Positions 21,931 to 26,871 of a DNA stretch of 28,061 nucleotides are shown here, in pieces. A program made the position numbers and the translations under genes. The DNA is taken from positions 1 through 28,061 of IMG/VR virus record IMGVR_UViG_3300032088_000053, one strand, 5' to 3'. The notes under the pieces were generated by a model. It searched no databases. It worked only from the letters and a program-made list of their open reading frames with translations, and was not told the origin of the DNA. Source of the stretch: a virus. Each line of letters starts with the position of its first letter. Positions within the stretch are counted from its first letter, which is position 1.

Positions 21931-21982
21931 AAAAGTGCACATGTTTTTGTCCGGGGATGAAAAAAAGTGCAGATGTTTTTGT
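21931..21982 (+). repeat. Pair of 20-bp direct repeats, 32-bp period
   Basis: AAAAGTGCACATGTTTTTGT (21931-21950) and the same sequence with one change, C to G (21963-21982), are separated by 12 nt. The 32-bp period is close to three helical turns, so two protein molecules would bind the same face. It lies 65-140 nt upstream of the promoter at 22047. Confidence 0.8.
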
Positions 21983-22046
21983 ACTTAGCCTCTAAGTCCT
22001 TGAATTGATTAGAATATAAATAAGTAAAACAAAGTGGTCGAAAGTA

Positions 22047-22075
22047 TTGTTTTCTAGGATTAGATCAACTAAGCT
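22047..22075 (+). promoter_or_regulatory. Promoter P5 for the 22-kb cassette
   Basis: TTGTTT (22047-22052) and TAAGCT (22070-22075) with a 17-nt spacer. CGAAAGTATTG just upstream resembles the AAAAAGTAGTTG box of P1-P4 with one base missing. It is preceded by the tandem and direct repeats at 21891-21982, and a leader hairpin starts 10 nt after the -10. Confidence 0.55.
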
Positions 22076-22084
22076 GTAGTTGTT

Positions 22085-22103
22085 GTCGGGGGGTGGCCCC
22101 GGC
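22085..22103 (+). promoter_or_regulatory. 5'-terminal leader hairpin, GGTGG loop
   Basis: GTCGGGG (22085-22091) pairs with CCCCGGC (22097-22103) around loop GGTGG. Against the hairpin at 22909, the fourth pair changes from A-T to G-C and the second from T-A to T·G, so pairing is kept while sequence changes. CGGATACAGGAG follows. Confidence 0.68.
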
Positions 22104-22121
22104 CGGATACAGGAGAAAGAC

Positions 22122-22850
22122 ATGCTAAACATCATCGCCAACGCTGAGTACCGTCACGGTGCAGAGAACTCAACTCCTAAGTCTTACCAGAAGAAAGCAC
22201 AGAAGCTCTTCGCTGAGCTTGGCGAGAATGTCCAAATCGTCAAGATCCAATGCAACTACAACAGCAAAAAATATCACCTGTTCGCCTTCGGTGAGGACGT
22301 GAGCAAGCCCCTGTACCGACAGCAAGGCCGAATCGAGATCAGCGAGAAACAGCGCGCTCTCCACGGACCTGACTACAGGGACGGTGCCGATCACTTCTAC
22401 GCCGTTTGGTCTGACTGGCAAGATGGCACTGGTTACACTGAGTACCAAGCTCAGGCCAAAGCCGCCATCGAGAAATACCGTCAAGAGAAGCAGGCCAAGC
22501 AGGCACGGCCTGAAGTCGGTCGCCGGGTAGAGTTCTGGGCGAACCAAGCTTGGAGAGATGGCGAAGTCCTAGCGACTATCGAGGACCGCGCCCTGATCGC
22601 CTACCGCATGCCTGCCGGTGCTGTCTACATGGTCATAGTGGCTCACGATCCCAACACAGGAGCCTCTGAGCGACAATGGCGGCACAATACTAGCTGCGTC
22701 CGGCGTTACCGCTACGGCAGCTACAAATCGATCTCAGTCAACGCCCTGAAAAAGAATGCCAAGTGGCTTGCTGAGGTGGTCAAGGTCGAGGGCTTTGAAG
22801 ATGGGAACGTGGACCAAGGACTTGAATATCTAGGCGAGGACCTAGAGTAG
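22122..22850 (+). CDS. 242-residue hypothetical protein, possible C-terminal SH3-like domain
   Basis: MLNIIANAEYRHGAENSTPK onward, from ATG 22122 (ATACAGGAG 6 nt upstream). A longer frame from 22080 starts inside the leader hairpin and is rejected. The N-terminal domain (1-120) mixes strands and helices; a Gln/Lys/Ala coiled coil follows (IEKYRQEKQAKQA). The segment VGRRVEFWANQAWRDGEVLATIEDRALIAY (split here across about 135-165) reads as a small beta-barrel of the Tudor/SH3 type. A basic patch (RQWRHNTSCVRRYRYGSYK) may bind nucleic acid. The acidic C-terminus ends in EYLGEDLE. It is the largest gene of the small-gene island. No family recognised. Confidence 0.8.
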   Translation: MLNIIANAEYRHGAENSTPKSYQKKAQKLFAELGENVQIVKIQCNYNSKKYHLFAFGEDVSKPLYRQQGRIEISEKQRALHGPDYRDGADHFYAVWSDWQDGTGYTEYQAQAKAAIEKYRQEKQAKQARPEVGRRVEFWANQAWRDGEVLATIEDRALIAYRMPAGAVYMVIVAHDPNTGASERQWRHNTSCVRRYRYGSYKSISVNALKKNAKWLAEVVKVEGFEDGNVDQGLEYLGEDLE

Positions 22851-22861
22851 GAATAAATAGT

Positions 22862-22899
22862 AAAAAGTAGTTGACGCCCCTGATGACATGCATTAGACT
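22862..22899 (+). promoter_or_regulatory. Promoter P4 with AAAAAGTAGTTGACG box
   Basis: AAAAAGTAG (22862-22870) leads into TTGACG (22871-22876). A 17-nt spacer leads to TAGACT (22894-22899). It is the best-formed member of the family and lies directly after the previous stop. Confidence 0.7.
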
Positions 22900-22908
22900 G
22901 CAGTTGTT

Positions 22909-22927
22909 GTCAGGGAATGGCCCTGAC
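22909..22927 (+). promoter_or_regulatory. 5'-terminal leader hairpin, AATGG loop
   Basis: GTCAGGG (22909-22915) pairs perfectly with CCCTGAC (22921-22927) around loop AATGG. The predicted transcript start is about 22906-22908, so the stem is at the extreme 5' end. CGGATACAGGAG follows, as at 22104. Confidence 0.72.
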
Positions 22928-22945
22928 CGGATACAGGAGAAAGAC

Positions 22946-23221
22946 ATGACAGACTTCAACAACATCGCAGCAATCAACGCTACTACGCTTAAAAATGGTA
23001 AAGCCAAGATGGTAGCAATCATGAATGACGGTTCTGAAGTGATCGTCCGCAAGGCTAGTGCGGCAAAAGCCTACGCTAACATTTACGACATCGAGGTAAA
23101 TGGAAACGCCCAAGGTGGCGGTTTGGCTTCGTACATTACAATCAACGCCAAGCCCGGCGTTCCAAGCCGAACGGGAGACAACGCTGCCCCTGTTAAGTCA
23201 ATCAAAATAACTTACCTCTAA
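22946..23221 (+). CDS. 91-residue hypothetical protein
   Basis: MTDFNNIAAINATTLKNGKA onward, from ATG 22946, 6 nt after ATACAGGAG. The longer frame from 22871 runs through the promoter and leader and is rejected. The protein is beta-rich (KAKMVAIMNDGSEVIVRKASAAKAY in two strands, IYDIEVNG, ASYITINAK, KSIKITYL) with no Cys and few aromatics. This pattern suggests a small all-beta barrel. No family recognised. It is the first gene of the P4 unit, with a tetraloop hairpin before the next gene. Confidence 0.75.
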   Translation: MTDFNNIAAINATTLKNGKAKMVAIMNDGSEVIVRKASAAKAYANIYDIEVNGNAQGGGLASYITINAKPGVPSRTGDNAAPVKSIKITYL

Positions 23222-23229
23222 ACCCAACC

Positions 23230-23245
23230 GGCCCCTACGGGGGCC
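23230..23245 (+). promoter_or_regulatory. Intergenic UNCG-tetraloop hairpin
   Basis: GGCCCC-TACG-GGGGCC, identical to the hairpin at 18734, 4.5 kb upstream; the flanking ACC before it and the ATACAGGAG after it (23252) are also conserved. No U-run follows, so termination is unlikely. Confidence 0.7.
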
Positions 23246-23266
23246 AACCCCATACAGGAGAATGAC

Positions 23267-23605
23267 ATGGCTCAAGTTAAATTCGGAATTACGTTTTCTC
23301 TCAACGACTACGCTTATGCCGAAGTCGATCAGTTCATCGAGTGTGTGGATAACATATCCGAGGAGAGCAATCTGCGTCAGCGATACATCGATTTTCTGAA
23401 TGCTGTCCTAGCCAAAAAAGTAAAACCGTCAACACTGGTTGACGTGGATGTTCTCAATCTGTTTATTGGCGATTTGGACAACCGCGCTCATATCGATTAC
23501 CTCGAGGATCACTGGAAGGACGATTCTAGAATAACGGCAGGCGGCAAAATGTTCTGGGGCAGATGCAACAAGCTCCGAGCAATACATCAAGCTGCACTAT
23601 CCTAA
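23267..23605 (+). CDS. 112-residue acidic helical hypothetical protein
   Basis: MAQVKFGITFSLNDYAYAEV onward, from ATG 23267, 6 nt after ATACAGGAG. After a short strand (VKFGITFSL) it looks helical and acidic: YAEVDQFIECVDNISEESN, LRQRYIDFLNAVLAKKV, TLVDVDVLNLFIGDL, IDYLEDHWKDD. The C-terminus is basic and aromatic (GGKMFWGRCNKLRAIHQAAL). No family recognised. It is preceded by the conserved tetraloop hairpin and followed by another ATACAGGAG gene 20 nt later. Confidence 0.76.
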   Translation: MAQVKFGITFSLNDYAYAEVDQFIECVDNISEESNLRQRYIDFLNAVLAKKVKPSTLVDVDVLNLFIGDLDNRAHIDYLEDHWKDDSRITAGGKMFWGRCNKLRAIHQAALS

Positions 23606-23625
23606 CCCCATACAGGAGAACGACC

Positions 23626-23841
23626 ATGTCATACACAGTAGCCATCATCACCGACCCAGAAGCATTCGACGCCTCCTTCTACGGCTCAGGCGCTCCAGAG
23701 TCCTTCTTTACCGAGTCCTTCTCGACTTACCCTAAGTACCTCGAGGGCATCAAGATCATCGCCGCACGCTTCCCTGAAGCACGCCTGCAGGGCGACGGCT
23801 TTATCCCCGAGGGCCTGATCGAAGAAGCGCGTAACCCCTAA
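23626..23841 (+). CDS. 71-residue acidic hypothetical protein
   Basis: MSYTVAIITDPEAFDASFYG onward, from ATG 23626, 7 nt after ATACAGGAG (23610-23618). The frame opening at 23563 lies in the preceding gene and is rejected. It shows a strand (YTVAIITD), a Phe/Ser/Gly-rich loop (FYGSGAPESFFTESFSTYP), a helix (YLEGIKIIAARFPEARL) and an acidic end. Net charge is clearly negative. No family recognised. Together with its neighbours it is one of five consecutive one-gene modules, each with the same ribosome binding site. Confidence 0.73.
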   Translation: MSYTVAIITDPEAFDASFYGSGAPESFFTESFSTYPKYLEGIKIIAARFPEARLQGDGFIPEGLIEEARNP

Positions 23842-23851
23842 TCACGGACCA

Positions 23852-23867
23852 CGGCCCTTCGGGGCCG
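23852..23867 (+). promoter_or_regulatory. Intergenic UUCG-tetraloop hairpin
   Basis: CGGCCC-TTCG-GGGCCG, a 6-bp stem with the classic C(UUCG)G tetraloop. The loop differs from the two UACG copies, but both belong to the stable UNCG class. ATACAGGAG (23868-23876) follows without a gap. Confidence 0.7.
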
Positions 23868-23882
23868 ATACAGGAGAACGAC

Positions 23883-24332
23883 ATGACTTACTTTACTGAT
23901 TTCACCGAAGCCCGCGCCGAGAAGTTTGAGCAGCAGGCTGCCGATTGCCTCAAGCGTGAGTACGACTCATTCCAAAACTGCGACACCGACGGCTACCTCT
24001 CTCAGTGGGCGTCTAGTGTCATGGCCTCTAACTACAAGCTCAAGGCAGAGATTTGCCGTGCCGGTGGCGTGAGCGAGTTTAACGGCCTCTACAAGGGCGA
24101 GCAGCGCCTCAAGGCCAAGGTAATCAACGGCCAGTATGGCGCCGTCTGGTTGGTCCATGAGGACGACCAAGAGCTCGCAGGCAGGAAGTTCATTCCTACC
24201 GGCTCACGGTCCAAGGTTCAGACGGAGCTCGGCCTGTGCGAGAAGCCTGAGCTCGCACCCGCTTGGGTCACCAAGGACAACCGTGTTTTCCGCACTGGCG
24301 ACGAGTGGGGCAGCGATGCCCTCGCCGTTTAA
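23883..24332 (+). CDS. 149-residue hypothetical protein
   Basis: MTYFTDFTEARAEKFEQQAA onward, from ATG 23883, 6 nt after ATACAGGAG. The N-terminal half is helical and contains KREYDSFQNCDTDGYLSQW (about 24-42), a block I associate with small uncharacterised phage proteins. A beta-rich part follows (LKAKVINGQYGAVWLVHEDD, AGRKFIPTGSRSKVQ) and a C-terminal WVTKDNRVFRTGDEWG stretch. Three Cys are spread out and do not form a knuckle. It is the last of the longer genes in the P4 unit. No function can be proposed. Confidence 0.78.
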   Translation: MTYFTDFTEARAEKFEQQAADCLKREYDSFQNCDTDGYLSQWASSVMASNYKLKAEICRAGGVSEFNGLYKGEQRLKAKVINGQYGAVWLVHEDDQELAGRKFIPTGSRSKVQTELGLCEKPELAPAWVTKDNRVFRTGDEWGSDALAV

Positions 24333-24357
24333 CCCACCCCAACCTCGGAGCCTGAAC

Positions 24358-24513
24358 GTGAAGAAAGAAAAGATACAAAACGGCAGACCCTGCGAGTCCT
24401 GCAACCTCTGGATCAGGGCCACCAAGGGCAACACCCTCTGCGAGAGATGCAAAGCAGTAGTCAGAACACTTAACGTAATTTGGAAACCTACACAGGAGAC
24501 ACACCATGCATGA
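24358..24513 (+). CDS. 51-residue two-knuckle zinc-finger-like protein, GTG start
   Basis: (M)KKEKIQNGRPCESCNLWIR onward. CESC (12-15) and CERC (29-32), 13 residues apart, form a compact zinc-ribbon with a basic surround (KKEKIQNGR, RCKAVVR). The start GTG 24358 lies 8 nt after CGGAG. An in-frame ATG at 24316 lies inside the previous gene without a ribosome binding site. It is the third small CxxC protein in the island. The end overlaps the next gene by 8 nt. Confidence 0.66.
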   Translation: MKKEKIQNGRPCESCNLWIRATKGNTLCERCKAVVRTLNVIWKPTQETHHA

Positions 24514-24703
24514 GCAAGACGCCCCACAGGACCTACAGGACGCGCAGCAGCGCCTCGATGAAATCAACCAGTGGTTTGCCAAGAACCCTTACTGGCGCCT
24601 CACAGACGACCACAGAGACTTCAAGCAAGGCCACGCTCGCGAAATGGAGCAGATCAAGCTCGAGGCATTGATCAAGAAATTAAGCAGCGGGGAGACGCTG
24701 TAA
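24506..24703 (+). CDS. 65-residue charged helical protein
   Basis: MHEQDAPQDLQDAQQRLDEI onward, from ATG 24506, 8 nt after ACACAGGAG. It is almost all charged helix: a Gln/Asp-rich first helix, a short WFAKNPYWRLTDDH turn, then REMEQIKLEALIKKLSSGE. It could be a small coiled-coil adaptor. No family recognised. It is the last gene before a strong terminator and the repeat-rich gap. Confidence 0.73.
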   Translation: MHEQDAPQDLQDAQQRLDEINQWFAKNPYWRLTDDHRDFKQGHAREMEQIKLEALIKKLSSGETL

Positions 24704-24745
24704 ACTACGCCCGTACGTCGTTGCACCACGTTACTGCACACACCC

Positions 24746-24789
24746 AAAACCTCTCAAAAATGCTCTTTTTGGGGGGTTTTTTATTTTTT
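24746..24789 (+). terminator. Strong intrinsic terminator ending the small-gene island
   Basis: AAAACCTCTCAAAAA (24746-24760) pairs with TTTTTGGGGGGTTTT (24766-24780) over 15 bp with two G·U pairs and loop TGCTC. TTATTTTTT follows. The A-run on the 5' side also gives a T-run on the other strand. Confidence 0.9.
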
Positions 24790-25291
24790 GACGTGACCAT
24801 GTGTAACCTTGTTTTGTCTATTACGCTGTGGGCCCCGTGGATAAAGGAACGAGGGGCCTTTAACGTGTGAGATTGAAAGAGTGGCGTGGACCACGGGAAA
24901 TGGGGGTGGGATTGCTCTGGAGGCCACGTGGTGCGGGCTTTGAGGGGCATGGACCATGGACCACGGACCTGCCTATGCAAGCGGGTTCTATAATACCGTA
25001 ATTTGAGAAAAAAAGAGTTTGATTTTATTTTTAATGAAATACGGTACGTTTGACGTAACCGGTGTAACCGATCAATGTTTATGCGGTCTACAGGGATACG
25101 TCAAAGGTTACGTCTAAATATTATAGGTGTAACGGTGTAACCTTTTTACCAATTATACGGGGTGCGCGCGCGACTCATTTTTTAGAAAAAAAACTTATTT
25201 TTTGTGAGATTACGGTACTATAGAAACGCCTGAAAATAGACAGATTAGCAGCCTGTCGATACAATACCGTTTTTTCCACTGGCGAGGTTAC
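24787..25291. repeat. Non-coding repeat region before the terminase genes (iteron-like)
   Basis: No convincing gene. Repeats include TTTGACGTRWCC at 24787-24798 and 25049-25060 (plus) and 25105-25094 (minus), with a related TTTAGACGTAACC at 25118-25106 (minus). GTGTAACC occurs at 24801, 25062, 25127 and 25135; the last two are in exact 8-bp tandem. TACGGTAC occurs at 25040 and 25211, and ATACCGT at 24993 and 25264. TGGACCAYGG occurs at 24887, 24950 and 24957. Several AT-rich stretches lie between. This could be an origin, a packaging site or a complex operator. I cannot decide from sequence alone. Confidence 0.7.
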
Positions 25292-25292
25292 G

Positions 25293-25538
25293 ATGACACT
25301 CACAGGCATTACTCCCCGGCAGCACACCCTGCACTCCTGCAACGGCAGCCAAGGCCGCACTCGTTACCCATTCAAAGCGATGATCCTCGGCGATTACTTT
25401 GTGGTCCATTCGAAAGAGGACGCCAAGCGTATCAACAGCGCTTTGTCGACGTTCTACAAATCCCGTAATGGCGCAGGCAGGCGCTTCACTGTCACGCAAT
25501 CGGAAGGCCCCGTCTGGACCTGTAGGAGGACTGCATGA
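25293..25538 (+). CDS. 81-residue conserved phage hypothetical protein
   Basis: MTLTGITPRQHTLHSCNGSQ onward, from ATG 25293, 7 nt after GAGG. The pattern YPFKAMILGDYFVV, then AKRINSALSTFYKSRNG, then RRFTVTQ and PVWTCRR parallels the 70-residue protein at 19658 (YPF..M..G, a helix with Ala, an R..F/Y.. strand, then W..R). The two are probably related. Function unknown. It is the first gene of the packaging operon. The stop overlaps the terminase small-subunit start (ATGA). Confidence 0.75.
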   Translation: MTLTGITPRQHTLHSCNGSQGRTRYPFKAMILGDYFVVHSKEDAKRINSALSTFYKSRNGAGRRFTVTQSEGPVWTCRRTA

Positions 25539-26467
25539 GCAAGAGCAGCAAAGAAGGTAAGCATCGCAGAGATATCTTGAACGCCTCACCGCTGAGGCCC
25601 AGTACTCGAGCGAAACTCGAAGCCCGGCTGAATGAGCCGGTCGCCCCGCTGAAGAACCAAAAGCATATTGTCAGCGCTCAACAATGGACGTTCATTCAAG
25701 AACTCATATCGAACGACGGCCACATCACTCTGACCGAGGCAGCGATACGCGCAGGCTATCCGAAGGAATCGGCAAGCGCGATAGGCTCGGAGCTGACCAA
25801 CCCAAAAAAGAAACCGCACGTCGTCGCCGCTATCCAAGAGTACAGGGCCGAGCTCGCTGAGAAGTACGGCACGAATTTCGACAGGCATATGCGAGACCTG
25901 CAGCGTATCCGTGACCAAGCCCTCGAGGCAGGCAACTTCGGTGCGGCAGTCTCCGCTGAATACCGGCGCGGCCAAGCGCTTGGAACGATCTACGTAGACC
26001 GCAAGGAAATCCGTGTTGGCACCATCGACTCGATGAGTAAGGACGAGGTCAGGCGCAAGCTTGAAGAGATCAAAGCATTGTATGGTGCACCACCGCAGAC
26101 ACTGATCGACATCGAGCCTGAAGAGATCGAAACCGAAGAGGTGGAGGAGACGCCACCGGCCAAGACAATCATCGAGGAGATGCGCGATGTCGAGCGGTCC
26201 AGAGTCAGCGCTATACAGAAACGTAAGGAAGAAATTGCCCGGCGCTTTGGTAGTGCCTCTGGAGAACCGGGTGAACCTCGGGATACCGGACTGCCTGATA
26301 GCGACGCCGCCGATCTACTCGATGTTGGAGCTCAAGGTGGTGAAGAGCGGGAAGAAGGTACGCCTGAGCCCTCACCAGATAGCCTTCGCCCTGAAGCACG
26401 GGTCGATGGGGATGCCGACTTACATTCTGGTGCAGTGGCATCCGAAGGGGACGACCAAGGCCTCTGA
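25535..26467 (+). CDS. terS: Terminase small subunit with unusual overprinted C-terminus
   Basis: 310 residues. Residues 45-95 form the DNA-binding part (VSAQQWTFIQELISNDGHIT, then LTEAAIRAGYPKESASAIGSEL), the AAxRAGY helix-turn-helix of Terminase_2-type small subunits. Residues 105-185 (MRDLQRIRDQALEAGNFGAA, YRRGQALG, then SKDEVRRKLEEIKALYG) form the central oligomerisation part. It recognises viral DNA for packaging. Such proteins are normally about 150-200 residues; the last 93 are acidic, Pro/Glu-rich and read through the nuclease gene in another frame. TAGGAGGACTGC is a strong ribosome binding site for ATG 25535. The large subunit begins 0.7 kb downstream. Confidence 0.86.
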   Translation: MSKSSKEGKHRRDILNASPLRPSTRAKLEARLNEPVAPLKNQKHIVSAQQWTFIQELISNDGHITLTEAAIRAGYPKESASAIGSELTNPKKKPHVVAAIQEYRAELAEKYGTNFDRHMRDLQRIRDQALEAGNFGAAVSAEYRRGQALGTIYVDRKEIRVGTIDSMSKDEVRRKLEEIKALYGAPPQTLIDIEPEEIETEEVEETPPAKTIIEEMRDVERSRVSAIQKRKEEIARRFGSASGEPGEPRDTGLPDSDAADLLDVGAQGGEEREEGTPEPSPDSLRPEARVDGDADLHSGAVASEGDDQGL

Positions 26468-26630
26468 GACACGCCTGCTGCTGTACCATGGCACGCAGGC
26501 GCAGGAGCTATACGAGAGGGGCGTAGACACACCTCCGGTGGCCCAGTGGGCCCTGAATGCAGTTGATTGGACCGAATTAGGTCGACAGATAACAATAGGT
26601 GCCCGTATATGGCCCAAAGAGCCGCTGTGA
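26187..26630 (+). CDS. VRR-NUC-type nuclease
   Basis: 147 residues. PD-(D/E)XK motifs of the VRR-NUC family are visible: an N-terminal Glu (GPESALYRNV, E6), GIPDCLIA (32-39, D35), MLELKVVKSGKK (46-57, E48-x-K50) and LSPHQIAFALKHG (60-72, Q64). Family members resolve branched DNA or cut flaps; beside the terminase it could trim replication junctions before packaging. The size is normal for phage members. GAGGAG lies 7 nt before ATG 26187. The first 281 nt overlap the terminase small-subunit frame, yet all motifs are intact in this frame. Confidence 0.87.
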   Translation: MSSGPESALYRNVRKKLPGALVVPLENRVNLGIPDCLIATPPIYSMLELKVVKSGKKVRLSPHQIAFALKHGSMGMPTYILVQWHPKGTTKASETRLLLYHGTQAQELYERGVDTPPVAQWALNAVDWTELGRQITIGARIWPKEPL

Positions 26631-26730
26631 GCGCGATTAACCGAGACCTTTATCTACCTACCACATGCGGCATATCGTCCAATAGCGGGAACTGGGAAAG
26701 GAGAGGCGGGCGGTCAGAGCCCCCGCGTGA

Positions 26731-26749
26731 GAGGGAATTCCCTCGAGGG
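26731..26749. repeat. Two overlapping perfect palindromes
   Basis: GAGGGAATTCCCTC (26731-26744) is a 14-bp perfect palindrome. It overlaps CCCTCGAGGG (26740-26749), a 10-bp perfect palindrome. The shared CCCTC can pair with either neighbour, so the RNA or single strand has two alternative hairpins. Confidence 0.75.
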
Positions 26750-26763
26750 GCCGTGACGCATGC

Positions 26764-26791
26764 AAATTGATCGAAAATTGACCAAATTTGG
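26764..26791. other. Phased A-tracts (predicted bent DNA)
   Basis: AAATTGA at 26764 and 26775 and AAATTTGG at 26784 are spaced about 11 and 9-10 bp, close to the helical repeat. This favours intrinsic curvature or binding of a bending protein such as IHF. No exact IHF site is claimed. Confidence 0.45.
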
Positions 26792-26871
26792 CAAGGCCCG
26801 TGGACCATGGCCCGAGGTGCCCGAATCGGGGCAACCACAAGATGTAGTGTTTGGCGGGGGCCGAGGTGCAT

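Noticed and set aside
17554-23876. Regularly repeated short sequences as a CRISPR array
   Set aside because: The repeats are 9-nt ribosome binding sites in front of genes, not evenly spaced repeats with short unique spacers.
25195-25221. Promoter for the terminase operon using TACTAT as -10
   Set aside because: The best -35 candidate gives a 15-nt spacer; it is too weak to claim without transcript data.
26609-26770. Possible 53-residue frame after the VRR-NUC gene
   Set aside because: No ribosome binding site; it starts inside the nuclease gene and crosses palindromic non-coding DNA.
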